From: Cryptomeria japonica
Lineage: Eukaryota; Streptophyta; Pinopsida; Cupressales; Cupressaceae
Assembly (NCBI RefSeq): GCF_030272615.1
Contig: NC_081415.1
Location: 366,487,667-366,551,666 of the forward strand
Length of the DNA: 64,000 nucleotides
Direction: 5' to 3'
Under the pieces are notes generated by a model. The model saw only the letters and a list, made by a program, of their open reading frames with translations, did no database searches and was not told the DNA's origin. Shown in pieces: positions 22,364 through 34,540 of this stretch (position 1 is the first letter of the stretch; every line of letters begins with the position of its first letter). A program made the position numbers and the translations under genes.

Positions 22364-24043
22364 GCTGAGAGGGGAGGGGTGAATCAACACTTAAATCAAA
22401 TTTTCACAATTTAACTTTTTATCTTAAATCCCCATTCATCTAAGATCCAACAATATACTTAATCACTGAAGTAAAATATGCAAGCATGAAAAGTTGAAAG
22501 TAACACCAAGGAGTTATCTTGTCGAAACCCAATTAGGAGAAAACCATGGTGTGAGTAGGAACTCACAAAATTTGTACTCTTCTGGAGTATGCCCAGTTAA
22601 GAGCCATCCCTATTAGGAGATTACAAAGACACTGTTAGGTTCCACCCGGTTAAGGGATTTTGAACAAGGCCAGTTAGTGCCTTTACCCTGTTAAAGGTAT
22701 CCTGGTTAGCGAACTTATAACATTAGTTAAGATGTCACCCAGTTAAGGGATTTTACAATAGGGACCTGTTAAAGTCCACCCGGTTAAGGGATTTAAGTTG
22801 CAGTTGTTAGAAAGCAACATATGGATGATCTGTTGAATTAGCTACTGATAGCTTGATCAGATCTCAATATGCATCACACTCAACACACACCGGTTGTGTC
22901 TTCTCTTAACAGCACCAGTTTCCTTCTTACACCTTCAACTCTTCACTCAAATGGTCACCTATCCATTGGCCCTACACTCTACTGATGCCCAGACCTTCGG
23001 CTCAGCACTATCGGTTCCCTGACCTTTGGCTCTGCACTATGTCGGTCCTCTGATCTTTGGCTCTGCACTCTGTCAGTTCACTATCTCTCGACTTTGCACT
23101 TACTCGATCTACCTCAAAACACACTCTAATGTGCTTATACCTTTTAGCACTTCCTCTTTCTCTCCTCTTCACTTTGGATCGCCTTCAACAAATTCTCCTT
23201 GTTGCAAGTTTCATGATCAAAACTTTCTGAATGAACTTCAAGAACATTTTATACAATTTTTGTCACCTTCAGGCATTCCCTCAATCAAACCAATCATGGA
23301 TTTCAGAATATTTCAAATTCAAAATCTACCACTCTTTCTCTGCATGCCTTACAACAATTTTGCCAAGTGTTCACCCAATTCTACCACCACATCTCCCATA
23401 GATAGAAACTTCTGAGTCATGTTCAACCAAATAAGTGTGAACCAAAAAATCTGCATGTAATCATGCTTGACTACATGATAACTAAAAGTTGACCTTACCA
23501 ACATATGATTTAGCGTAGACACAAGCTCACCAACTCATCCTTTGCCATCGCAACTGAATAACCGATCATTGCTCTAAGATTTATGGTGATCACCTATCTT
23601 CCTTCTGTCATACCGGTGTACCGGTATGCCAATGCACTTCTATATTACCGATTCATCCTTTGATTGCTAGTTTGTTGTGCTAGTACCAAGTCTCTTCCCC
23701 TGTTTACCAATGAGTTACCGCTTTGTTATAACAAACAAGTTTTCTTGTCGGAGTCACCTTTTGTGACTTCACCATCACCAAAGTGACCAATCTTCCTGAG
23801 TGATAGACTGGTTGACTTAGTTTATCTTTCTTTGAGCTGAATGAACCTTTGATCATTCAGTACCAATGTTGTTTCCATGTATTGTAAGTCATCACTTTTG
23901 CTTACTGAAAATAAACATCACTCTACCTATACCACTTCACTGGTTAGTGTCTTCATCGGTAAGTGTTGGACATCAATGACAAACCTTAGCACATATATTG
24001 GTTCTCTAGATTGACTGGTTTTGTCAATGCCAACAATCCAACA
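22364..24043 (-). repeat. Left LTR of the C array (3' LTR of copy C1)
   Basis: It spans from the GCTGAGAGGGGAGGGGTGAATC tract to ATCCAACA at 24043. The first 17 bases present in the other two copies are lost at the junction with B. It contains degenerate GTTAAGGGAT motifs (22610-22800) and a roughly 30-base tandem with TTTGGCTCTGCACT (22985-23105). ACCGGT-like words are frequent. Confidence 0.88.
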
Positions 24044-24376
24044 ATCTCCCCCTTTGGCATTGATGGAATACCATTCAAACTCTGGCTAATTAGATGCATG
24101 TGTCTTCATCTATGTACCAGTCCAGTCATTTTGCCCTAAGTGATGAATATCTCCCCCTGTCACTGATATCTTGATGAATATCTCCCCTTGTCACTGATAT
24201 CTACCAATGCTCAAGCACTCTAGACATATCTCCCCCTTTGACAACAATGCCAAAGAGTACTTTCTGAACACTTACAAGAATGCTCCCCCTAACTGGAGTA
24301 GTCCACACTCATCAATCTAGTTTTTTATAGAAAAAAAACTTGAAATCATTCCAGCTTAATGTAGAACCCTGTTTGC
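24044..24376 (-). other. C1 polypurine tract and repeated PPT-like motifs
   Basis: Read on the minus strand, ATGCCAAAGGGGGAGAT abuts the LTR (24044-24060). At least four more AGGGGGAGA-like copies occur at about 24151, 24183, 24231 and 24284. No coding sequence lies between the RNase H stop (24377) and the LTR. Confidence 0.75.
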
Positions 24377-25060
24377 TTACTTTACTGAATGGAGGGACAT
24401 AACCCCCAACTTACCTGTGAGATAGTCAAAGGTGTCCTTTTGTAGTGGCTTGGTGAAGATATCATCCACCTACTCTTTTGTTGGTATGTACTCCAAGATC
24501 ACTTCCTTTTCTTGAACTTGTTCCCTTAGATAGTGATATTTGATGGCTATATGCTTCGTTTTGGAGTGCACCATCGAGTTCTTGGATATGTCAATGGCAC
24601 TGGTGTTGTCACAATGAATCACTACTAGTCTAGCCACATTTTCTTGTATTCCTTCTAGTAGTTGCTTGATCCAAACTATTTGTGCATAGTTGATTGCAAC
24701 AACTACATACTCAGCTTCAGCTGTGGATTGAGAAATGCAATTTTGTTTCTTACTTGTCCAAGATACAATCCTGTCTCCGAGAAAGAATGCACCTCCACTA
24801 GTGCTCTTCCTGTCATCAATGTTTCCAGCTCAATCTGAATTAGTGAAGACACTTAAACTAAAGTCTCCCTTGTGTGGATACCAGACACCATAATCATCGG
24901 TCCCCTTTAGGTATCTGAATATTCTTTTGACTGCCATCATGTGGGTCTCTTTCAGGTTTGCAAAAAATCTGGCAACCAAGCCAACAACTTGTGCTATGTC
25001 TGGTCTGCTATGGACTGCATACTGTAACCTACCGATCATGGACTAGTAAAGTGTCTCATT
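24377..25060 (-). pseudogene. C1 copia RNase H
   Basis: The frame contains SMIGRLQYAVHSRPDIAQVV, AVKRIFRYLKGT, the catalytic TNSD followed by a stop, a DDRKSTSGGAFFLGD block, STAEAEYV (catalytic Glu) and HCDNTSAIDISKN (catalytic Asp). It ends KLGVMSLHSVK with the stop at 24377-24379. This is the usual C-terminus of plant copia polyproteins. Two in-frame stops inactivate it. Confidence 0.9.
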
Positions 25061-25870
25061 TAGTTCTTTAGCCTCATCATTTTTAGATAGCTTGCAACCT
25101 GTAACCATTGGAGTTCCAACAAGTTTGCAATCTTCCATTCCAAATTTTTTTCAGAATTTCTCTTATGTACTTAGTCTGACTGATGAAGATGCCATTCTTT
25201 AATAGAGATACTTGTAGGCCAATAAAGAAATTTATCTCGCCAATCATTGACATCTCAAATTCTTGTAGCATTTGTTCTACAAAGATTCTGGTCATCTCAT
25301 CATCTCCCCCAAAGATGATGTCATCTACAAAGATCTCTGCAATTATGTGTTTTCATTCAACTCCATTATTCAAATACGGGTTATTGTTAACAATGGTTCT
25401 TTTGAACTCTATGCTTAGCAGATATGAGTGTAACCTCTCATACCAAGCTCTTGGTGCTTGTTTCAGCCCATACAAAGCCTTCTGCTACTTGCATGCCATA
25501 TTCCTCCCATCTTCAAATGCAAACCCTTCTGGTTGTTCTATGTATACTTCTTCTTCTAATACCCCATTTAAGAATGTCAATTTCACATCCATTTGGTAAA
25601 CTTTAAACTTTTTATAAGAAGCATATGCTAGCAAATTCTGACCCCTTCCAACCTGGCTACCGTTGTGAAGGTTTCTCCATAGTCCAAACCTTCTTCTTGA
25701 GCATAGCCCTCATAGACCAATCTTGCCTTGTTTCTTATCACCTTACCGGTTTCATCCATCTTATTTCTGAACACCTACTTGGTGCCTATTACATTTTTAT
25801 TTTCCAGTTTGGACACTAGAGTCCATGTAATATTTTTCTCTATTTGCTCCAGTTCTTCTTCCATGGATAT
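25061..25870 (-). pseudogene. C1 copia reverse transcriptase
   Basis: Segments of RVT_2 are visible across shifting frames: a KARLVYEGYAQEEGLDYGETF block near 25700, the EIFVDDIIFGGDDE catalytic motif near 25310-25350, and FEMSMIGEINFFIGLQV at about 25210-25260. Many stops and shifts, more than in C2, show heavy decay. Confidence 0.85.
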
Positions 25871-26480
25871 CACCTAGTCATCATATTTTAGAGCCTCCTT
25901 TGCTATTTTATGCTCAAAAATTGAGAGCATACACCCATTCTCTCTTGCTCTTCTTCTGGTTAGAACTCTTACATCCTTGTCACTAATGATATTTTTTGTA
26001 GAGTAATTATTTCTGACATATTTAGCCAATAACAGTTCACTCCTCTGAGATTCTTTTTCTATCGGTTGTGTTGGTTCTACTTCACAGGATTCTTCATTAG
26101 CCACTTCAATGGGATCTTCTTCAGTAGGTTCAACTGGTACATTATAGTCAAACCTTTTATAGTTGTCTGGTTCACTCTTACTATCCTATTCATTTTTCTC
26201 AAGGTACTCATCTACTATGACATTTGCACTTTCTACAATCTTACCGGTTCTTTTGTTTAAACACTGGTATGCCTTGCTCTTTGTTGAGTAACCCAAGAAG
26301 GTTCCTTCATTACTCTTGGGATCAAATTTTCTAGTGTGCTCATCCCTTTTGATATAGCACCTTCTTCGAAATACTTTGAAATAACAAACATTAGGTGAGT
26401 ATCCACTCCATAATTCATAGGGGGTTTTGTTTGTCCCCTTCTTTACCTATATCTAGATCAAAGTGTATACAATAGTGCTT
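25871..26480 (-). pseudogene. C1 integrase-RT linker
   Basis: The frame 25874-26104 and upstream sequence encode an acidic, low-complexity linker (VEPTEEDPIEVANEESCEVE). Before it is the copia integrase C-terminal segment with FLGYSTKSKAYQCLNKRTGKI near 26230-26300. It aligns with 33067-33720 of C2. Confidence 0.75.
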
Positions 26481-27435
26481 ATTTATTCTCTCCAGAAGAT
26501 ATGTGGGATGTCCTTTTGTATCATTAGAGTCCTTCCACAATCAATAAGAGTTGTGTTTCTTCTTTTAGCAACTCCATTCTGCTGAGGTGTTCTAGGTGCA
26601 GACATTTGTCTCATGATTCCCTGTTCCTCGCAGTAGTTTATGAACTCTTGAGAGGTGAACTTTCCTCCTTTGTCTGATCTCAAGCACTTCAGATTCTTAT
26701 TGGTTCCTCTTTCTACTCGAGCCTTAAACACCTTAAACATATGAAAGGCTTCAGATTTTTCTTTCAAGAATACAAACCACATCATTCTTGAGAGGTCATC
26801 CATAAATAACATGAAATACTGGTCTCCATAGAAACTATTGGTTCTCATGGGACCACACAAGTTTGTGTGAACTAAGTCTAGCACACTTTCAGATGAGAAA
26901 GTTTTACTGTTGAAACTAGACCCGATCAACTTTCCTAGTTGACACTCCTTGCACATAGCATTTTTTCAGGTTTTACTATGTCAAGCATACCTCTGATAGA
27001 TTTTTCCTTACCGACTTTAGCTATGCTATCAAAATTAACATGACACAATCTTTTGTGCCACAACCAGATGTCTTCTACCTTAGCCACTAGACAATTACTT
27101 ATGGTGGTGTCTAGATGAAACAAATTGCCTCTTGATTGTTTACCAGTTGCAATCAGACTTCCAGATTTGTCATTTATTTTACATATCCCTCCATTGAACT
27201 CTGATTGGTATCCCTTATTGTTAAGTTGTGCAACACTTAAAAAACTATACTTTAATCCTTCTACCCAATAGACATCATCATAGTTTGTCTTATCATTCAA
27301 ATCTATAGACCCCTTACCTCTTACTGCATATGGGGTATCTTTTTTGAACCTCGTTGTTCCTCCATTGCAATCCTCCATGCCGAGGAATCTATTTCTATCA
27401 CCGATCATGTGGTGAGTGCAACCACTATCAATCAC
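26481..27435 (-). pseudogene. C1 copia protease end, GAG-pre-integrase and integrase
   Basis: The 27435 end begins with the protease motif VIDSGCTHHMIGD. Pre-integrase sequence includes LWHKRLCHVNFDSIAK (zinc-binding His and Cys) and MCKECQLGK. A one-base shift lies near 26960. The integrase core shows the first two acidic positions (MDDLSRMMW and RSDKGGKF), but the third reads NGVAKRRN where Glu is expected before the Arg. This family inserts the cDNA into chromosomes. The Glu-to-Lys change and the frameshift inactivate it. Confidence 0.88.
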
Positions 27436-28497
27436 CCATTCTCCACACTAGTTTGTGCTAGAAATCAATGCCATGTCTCCTTCCTCTATGCTATCCTCTT
27501 TGACTACCACAAAAGCAATTCCATCTCCATCAGCTCCATCTGATTCTTCATCAGTGACTACATCTTTTGCAAGATAACATTCCTTCTTGCTCTTGTCCCT
27601 GTAACTTCTAAAATTATCTTTGCTGTCTCTATCATTGTCAGGGCATCTTGAAGCAATATGACCTATCTTATTATAGGAGAAGCAATTTAAGGGTAGTTTA
27701 CTTTTGCATTTACCTTTACCTCTTGGCAATATTTTTTCCAGTAGAGCTTCAATTTCATCTTGCTCATGTTCCTCATAGAGAAGATTGCCACTCTCATGGG
27801 AATGACCGGTTCTGGTAGTAGAGCTACTATCAGTTTCTTTCCTTCTCCTTGTTGGTGCATGCATCATGGATGCTTTGAAAGTAGCATCAATCTTTGGTAC
27901 GTTGTTGTCATAATTGCTCAATTTAAAAGCAGTAAACTTACCGATCAGTGAGTCAAGAGTTACATTGACTATTCCCAAGGATCTGAGTTATCGGATAGCA
28001 GAGACCCTTATGACATATTGTGGTAGCAGAGTTCTTAGGATTTTTCTAAACACATCATCCTCCTCGAGCTTTCCTCCTACACTTTTAATGGAGTTTACTA
28101 CATCCTTTATCCTCTTACTATACTATTGTATGTCTTCACTTTCTTGCATTCTCATCTTATCATATTTTCCTCTCAAGATGTCTACTTTGGCCTTTTGAAC
28201 ATGGGGATCTCCCCCATAGACTATCTTCAGCTTATTCCATATTTGAAAAGCTGATTTCAAATCTTGTACCTTAGCAAATTCATTATCTGAAAGAGTGCTA
28301 ACAATCATATCCATAGCAGCTGTATTATCTTGTCTTTTCTTGATCTGGTCTGAAGTAAGAGTCCCTGAAGGTTCATTGTACTCAGGGATGACATGATTCC
28401 AATAGTGTTCACCTAGGGATATTAGATAGAGTTTCATCCTTCCACACCATAAGTTGTAGTTCTCCTTAGAGAACTTAGGATCCTCCTTACACATCAT
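27436..28497 (-). pseudogene. C1 copia gag (UBN2 type) with a damaged zinc knuckle
   Basis: The frame starts MMCKEDPKFSKENYNLWCGR at 28497 and carries the UBN2/Retrotran_gag_2 pattern (FQIWNKLKIVYGG, DILRGKYDKMRMQE, RILRTLLPQYVIRV). The zinc knuckle near 27660 reads CFSYNKIGHIASRC, with Tyr replacing the second Cys. Stops separate the pieces. The ATG lies 53 bases from the PBS. Confidence 0.88.
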
Positions 28498-28549
28498 CTT
28501 TGATCTTTCCCTAAGCCGATTAAGCTTCTTCTGATTCTAGGGACCTGAT

Positions 28550-28561
28550 GCTCTGATACCA
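28550..28561 (-). other. Primer-binding site of C1
   Basis: The plus strand reads GCTCTGATACCA, the reverse complement of the copia PBS TGGTATCAGAGC, two bases from the LTR that starts at 28564. Confidence 0.92.
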
Positions 28562-28563
28562 AT

Positions 28564-31305
28564 TGTTAGTCTCAATCGGTGCTAAGAGGGGAGGGGTGAA
28601 TCAACACTTAATCAAATTTTCACAATTTAACTTTTATCTTAAATCTGCATTCATCTAAGATCCAAAAATATACTTAATCACTAAAGTAAAATATGCAAGC
28701 ATGAAAAGTTGATAGTAACACCAAGGAGTTATCTTGTGGAAACCCAATAGGGAGAAAACCATGGTGTGAGTAGGAACTCACAAAATTTGTACCCTTCTGG
28801 AGTACACCTGGTTAAGAGCCATCCCTGTTAGGAGATTACAAACACACTGTTAGGTGCCACCCGGTTAAGGGATTTTGAACAAGGTCGGTTAGTGCCTTTA
28901 CCCTGTTAAAGGTAGCCTGGTTAGAGGACCTATAATATCAGTTAAGATGTCACCTAGTTAAGGGATTTTACATTATGGACCTGTTAAACTCCACCTGGTT
29001 AAGGGACTTAATTTTTAGTTGTTAGAAAGCAACAAGTGGATGATCTGTTGAATTAGCTACTGATAGCTTGATCAGATCTCAATATGCATCACACTCAACA
29101 CAGCGGTTGTGTCTTCTTTGCACAACACCAGTTTCCTTCTTACACCTTCGGCTCTTCACTCAACTGGTCACCTATCCCTCAGCCTTGCACTCTACCAATC
29201 CTCAGACCTTTGACTCTGCACATTGTCGATCCCCTGACCTTCAACTCTGCACTTTGCTGGTCCTCTGATCTTCGGCTCTACACTCTACCAATTCACTATC
29301 TCTCAACTTTGCACTTAGTCGATCTACCTGAAAACACTCTCTACTATGCTAATGCCTTTTAGCACTTCCTCTCTCTCTACTCTTCACTCTAGATCACCTT
29401 CAACAAATTCTTCTTGTTGCAAGTTTCACAATCAAAACTTTCTGAATGAACTTCAAGAACATTTTATACAATTTTTGCCGACACCTTTTGACATTCCCTT
29501 GTTATGTTTCGGAGGCAACTGAGAGGGGGTGGGGGGGGGTGAATCAGTTGTCTATTAATTTCAATGAAATATACTTTAACCAAACTTTAATGCTGGTAGA
29601 CAGTTTAACAGATAATTGCAATACCAGTAAAGTTTAATGCATGAAACAGAAAGACAAATAACATACACAACACATAACACAATTATTTGTACGTGGAAAC
29701 CCTATAAGGGGAAAAACCACAGTGGGAAACCTTACCCACAATCAGATGATACTATTGCAGATAGTATGTGTGTACAAATGGGGTCTGCACATGCAGAAAG
29801 GCCAACTTCCTAGAGCTCACTGCTCAATCACAAAATGGGAGTCACACTGACTGCAATTGGATGGTTAAATCCAATGATAATGTACTACTCAAAATAGCAT
29901 CTTCATATGTTGGATTCAGTACCGATTAAGCTCTGATTGCCTTCTTCAAACCTTCCTTGAATCTTGGATGATGTTTGCATGTATAGATCTTCTTATATTT
30001 GCATATACCTTATTACAATCCTTTTCACACTCACACACTAATCTCTCAAATTAGATCTTACATATATACCAAAACCTAAGACCAATTGTGTAGGTCAGCT
30101 CACTAAGATATTACAATTAAATCAATTACAAATGAATCAATATGCGATGCATGATGTCGACTCAATGCATTTACAACAATAACAAATCATCTCCATAACA
30201 TGCCATGCTAATCTGGAATAGATAATGCTTGCCAGTCCATAACCTAGACCTATTTGCCGATAACAACAAATATGCAAACTCGATTGTGCTAATAATCAAA
30301 TCACCAAAACCAAGTGTCCAAACAATATCTTTGACATAACCAAGTAGTCTCTAGATGATAACAGATCATTCTCAGGGCTGGTGAACAATATAACCTGCTG
30401 GTGAACCAGATACCGGTAACTGTGCATAAGTCACTAAACATGTCGGTGAACATAACCAAAGATCTCCAAGTGTTCTCAAGTGTTGATAAGTGTTGACATC
30501 AATGACAAAACCAATGCAACACATCCATAATACCAACATCTCTCAATCAAACCAATCATGGATTTCAGAAGATTTCAAATTGAAAATCTCCCACTCCTTC
30601 TGTGTGCACCTTACAACAATTTCGTCAAGTGTTCACCCAATTCTGCCACCGTATCTCCCAAAGATAGAAATTTCTGAGTTGTGTTTAGCCAAATAAATGC
30701 AAACCAGAAAATCCACATATAATCATGCTTGACTGCATGATGACTAAAAGTTGACCTTACCAACATATGATTTGGCGTAGACACAAGATCACCAACTCAT
30801 CCTTTGCCACCACAACTGAATAACCGATCACCACTCCAAGATTTATGGTGATCACCTGTCATCCTTCTGTCATATCAGTGTACCAATATGCCACTGTACT
30901 TCTATATTACCGGTTTGTCCTTTGATTGCCAAATTTTTGTGCTAGCACTAAGTCTCTTCCCCTGTTTACCAATGAGTTACTAGTTTGTTAGAACAAACAA
31001 GTTTTCTTGTACGAGTCACCTTTTGTGACTTCAATATCACCAAAGTGACCGATCTTCTTGAGTGATAGACTGGTTGACTTAGTTTATCATTCCTTGAGCT
31101 GAATAAAACTTTGATCATTCAATACCAATGTTGTTTCCATGTATTGTAAGTCATCACTTTTGCTTACTGAAAATCAACATCACTCTACCTATACCACTTC
31201 ACTGGTTAGTGTCCTTACCGGTAAGTGTTGGACATCAATAACAAATCTTGGCACATATACCAGCTCTCTAGATTGACCAGTTTTGTCAATGCCAACAATC
31301 CAATA
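28564..31305 (-). repeat. Central LTR shared by C1 and C2, split by solo LTR D
   Basis: It begins TGTTAGTCTCAATCGG and ends ATCCAATA (the final CA has mutated to TA). Without insertion D (29500-30538) and its duplicate it is about 1,698 bases, the same as the right LTR. It acts as the 5' LTR of C1 and the 3' LTR of C2. Confidence 0.9.
29500..30538 (-). mobile_element. Insertion D: copia-type solo LTR inside the central C LTR
   Basis: The plus strand reads TGTTATGTTTCGG at the left end and ATAATACCAACA at the right, with flanks TCCCT (29495-29499) and TCTCT (30539-30543), a 5-bp duplication with one change. The other two C LTRs give the empty site (CATTCCCTCAATC). Inside are the GAGAGGGGGTGGGGG tract (29521-29535) and ACGTGGAAACCC / AAAAACCACAGTGGG (29691-29726), reverse complements of the LTR motifs of B. 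No internal region is present. Confidence 0.88.
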
Positions 31306-31607
31306 ATCTCCCTCTTTGGCATTAATGGCAAACACTTCAAACTCTAGCTAATTAGATGCATGTTTCTTTTTCTCTATACTAGTCCAGTCATTTTGACCTA
31401 AGTGATAAATATCTCCCCTTGTCACTGATATCCGCAAATGCTCAAGCACTCTAGAAATATCTCCCCCTTTGACAACAATGCTAAAGAGTCCTTTATGAAC
31501 ACATACAAGACTGCTCCCCCTAACCGGAGTAGTCCACACTCATCAATCTAGTTGTTTTTAGAAAAAAAACTTGAAATCATACCATATTGATGTAGAACCC
31601 TATGTGC
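31306..31607 (-). other. C2 polypurine tract and repeated PPT-like motifs
   Basis: On the minus strand, TGCCAAAGAGGGAGAT abuts the LTR (31306-31321), with further AGGGG(G)AGA-type copies at about 31411, 31461 and 31515. The layout is as in C1, and no coding sequence is seen. Confidence 0.72.
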
Positions 31608-32275
31608 TTACTTTACTGAATGGAGGAGCATAACCCCCAACTTACCTCTGAGATAGTCAAAGGTGTCCTTTTTTAGTGGCTTGGTGAAGATATCAGCCAC
31701 TTGCTCTTTTTTTGGTATGTACTCCAAGATCACTTCCTTTTCTTGAACTTGTTCACTTAGATAGTGATATTTGATGGCTATATGCTTCATTTTGGACTGC
31801 ATCACTGGGTTCTTGGATATGTCAATGGCACTAGTGTTGTCACAATGAATCACTACCGGTCCAACCACTTTTTCTTGTATTCCTTCCTGCAGTTGCTTGA
31901 TCCAAACTATCTGTGTGCAGTTGATTGCAGTAGCTACATACTCAGCTTCAGCTGTGGATTGAGAAATGTAGTTTTGTTTCTTACTTGTCCAAGATACAAT
32001 CATGTCTCCGAGAAAGAATGCACCTCCACTGGTGCTCTTCCTGTCATCAATGTTTCCAACCCAATCTAAATCAATAAAGACACTTAAACTAAAGTTTCCC
32101 TTGTGTGGATACAAGAGATTATACTCATCAGTCCCCTTTAGGTATCTAAATATTCTTTTGATTGCCATCATGTCAGTCTCTTTCGGGTTTGTAGAAAATC
32201 GGGCAACCAAGCCAACAACTTGTGCTATGTCTGGTCTGCTATGGATTGCATACTATAATTTATCGATCATGGATC
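31608..32275 (-). pseudogene. C2 copia RNase H
   Basis: A 200-codon frame is open from 32210. It keeps all three expected acidic positions (FIDLDWVGN, STAEAEYVA, HCDNTSAID) and the C-terminal EYIPKKEQVADIFTKPLKKD block, ending LHSVK. It is better preserved than C1. Upstream sequence to 32275 encodes the damaged SMIDKL/YAIHSRPDIAQ segment. Confidence 0.9.
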
Positions 32276-33060
32276 GCTAAAGTGTCTCATTTACTTATTC
32301 AACCTCATCATGTTTAGATAGCATGCAACCTGTAACCATTGGAGTTCTAATAGGTTTGCAATCTTCCATTCCAAAAGTTTTTCAGAATTTCTCTTATGTA
32401 CTTAGTCTGATTGATGAAGATGGCATTCTTTAATTGAGTGACTTGCAGGCCAATAAAGAACTTTATCTCACCAATCATTGAAATCTCAAATTCTTGTTGC
32501 ATTTGTTCTGCAAATCTTCTTCTCATCTCATCATCTCCCCCAAAGATGATGTCATCTACAAAGATCTTAGCAATTAGGTGTTTTCCTTCAACTATATTCT
32601 TCAGATTCATGTTACTGTTATCACTGGTTCTTTTGAACTCTATGCTTAGTAGATATGAATGTAACCTCTCATACCAAGCTCTTGGTACTTGTTTCAGCCC
32701 ATACAGAGCCTTTTGTAACTCGCATACCATATTCCTCCCATCTTCAGATGTAAACCCTTCTAGTTGTTCTATGTATACTTCTTCTAATACCCCATTTAAA
32801 AATGTTGATTTGACATCCATTTGGTAAACTTTAAACTTTTTATAAGAAGCACAGGCCAGCAAAATTATGACCCCTTCCAGCCTGGCTACCAATGTGAAGG
32901 TTTCTCCATAGTCCAAACCTTCTTCTTGAGCATAGCCGTTACATACCAATCTTTCCTTGTTTCTTATCACCTTACCAGTTTCATCCATCTTATTTATGAA
33001 CACCCAATTGGTGTCTATTACATTTTTATTTTCTGGTCTGGACACTAGAGTCCATGTATC
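32276..33060 (-). pseudogene. C2 copia reverse transcriptase
   Basis: A 232-codon frame (32347-33045) covers most of RVT_2: NKERLVCNGYAQEEGLDYGE, VYQMDVKSTFLNGVLEEVYI (catalytic Asp), [16 protein letters not shown], the FVDDIIFGG motif, and SMIGEIKFFIGLQV. A frameshift near 32350 breaks the link to RNase H. This is one of the best-preserved coding stretches in the window. Confidence 0.92.
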
Positions 33061-33720
33061 TTTTTTCTATATTTGCTCCAGTTCTTCTTCGATGGCTTTC
33101 ACCCAGTCATCATCTTTTAGAGCCTCCTTTGTTTTTTGGGGTTTAAAAATTGACAACATACACCCATTCTCTCTTTCTCTTCTTCTAGTTATAACTCCTA
33201 CATCCATGTCACCGATGATATTTTCTACAGAGTGATTATTTCTTACATATTTAGCCAATACCGGTTCACTCCTCGGAGCTTCTTCTTCTACCAGTTGTGT
33301 TGGTTCTACTTCATAAGCTTCTTCATTAGCCACTTCAACAAGATCTTCTTCAGTAGGTTCCACAGGTACATTGTACTCAAACCCTTTATAGTCCTCTGGT
33401 TCACTCTTACAGTCCTGTTCATTTTTCTCAGAGTACTCATTTACTCTAAAATTTGCACTTTCTACAATCTTACCGATTCTTTTGTTTAAACACCGGTATG
33501 CCTTACTCTTTGTTGAGTAACCCAAGAAGGTTCCTTCATCACTCTTGAGGTCAAATTTTCCAGTGTGCTCATCCCTTTTGATATAGCACTTGCTTCCAAA
33601 TACTTTAAAATAAAAAACATTAGGTGAGTATCCACTCCATAATTCATAGGAGGTTTTGTTTGTCCCCTTCTTTACCTGTATCTAGTTCAAAGTATATACA
33701 ACATTGCTTATTGCTTCTCT
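33061..33720 (-). pseudogene. C2 integrase C-terminus and acidic linker
   Basis: The frame 33067-33525 starts within MGYSTKSKAYRCLNKRIGKI and continues into an acidic linker with PTEEDLVEVANEEAYEVEPT. Upstream, YELWSGYSPNVFYFKVFGSK-like sequence (33590-33690) marks the integrase C-terminal domain. There are no catalytic residues here. Confidence 0.78.
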
Positions 33721-34540
33721 GATGTCCTTTTGTTTCTTCTTTCAGCAACTCCATTCTACTAAGGTGTTCTAGGTGCAGACATTTGTCTCATGATTCCCTA
33801 TTCCTTGTAATAGTTCATGAACTCTTGACAAGTGAACTCTCCTCCTCTATCTGATCTTAGGCACTTCAGATTCTTACCGATTCCTCTTTCTACTCAAGCC
33901 TTAAATACCTTAAACATGTGAAAGGCTTCAAATTTTTCTTTCAATAAAACACCCACATCATTCTTGAGAAGTCATCCACAAAGAACATAAAATACCGGTC
34001 TCCATAGAAACTCTTGGTTCTCATGGGACCACAAAGGTCTCTATGAACTAAGTTCAGCACACTTTCAAATGAGAAAGTTTTATAGCTGAAACTAGACCCG
34101 GTCAACTTTCCTACTTGACACTCCTTGCACATAGCTTTTTCAGGTTTTACTATGTTAAGCATACCTCTAACAAATTTTGCCTTACTGACTTTAGCTATGC
34201 TATCAAAATTAACATGACACAATCTTTTGTGCCACAACCAACTGTCTACTACCTTAACCACTAGACATTTACCTATGGTGGTGTCTAGATGAAACAAATT
34301 GCCTCTTGACTATTTACCAATTACAATCAGACTTCCAGATTTGTCATTTATTTTACATATCCCTTCATTGAACTCTAACTGGTATCCCTTATTGTTAAGT
34401 TGTGTAACACTTAACAAACTATACTATAATCCTTCTACCCAGTAGACATCATCACAATTTGTCTTATCATTCAAGTCTATAGACCCCTTACCTCTTACTG
34501 CACATGGGGCATCATTTTTGAACCTCACTATTCCTCCATG
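33721..34540 (-). pseudogene. C2 GAG-pre-integrase and integrase core
   Basis: Visible pieces are LWHKRLCHVNFDSIAKVSKAK, AMCKECQVGKLTG, LVHRDLCGPMRTKSFYGDRY and FVDDFSRMMWV (34297-33941). After a frameshift come fragments ending near 33740, where the region with the third catalytic residue is rearranged or deleted relative to C1. Confidence 0.82.

Noticed and set aside
25183-25599. Plus-strand frames opposite the copia RT and RNase H of C1, and similar ones opposite C2
   Set aside because: They are complementary shadows of the minus-strand pol. The minus-strand translations match RVT_2 and RNase H.
29084-29362. Plus-strand frame of 92 codons in the central C LTR
   Set aside because: It arises from the 30-base LTR tandem repeat and is not conserved as a frame in the other two LTRs.
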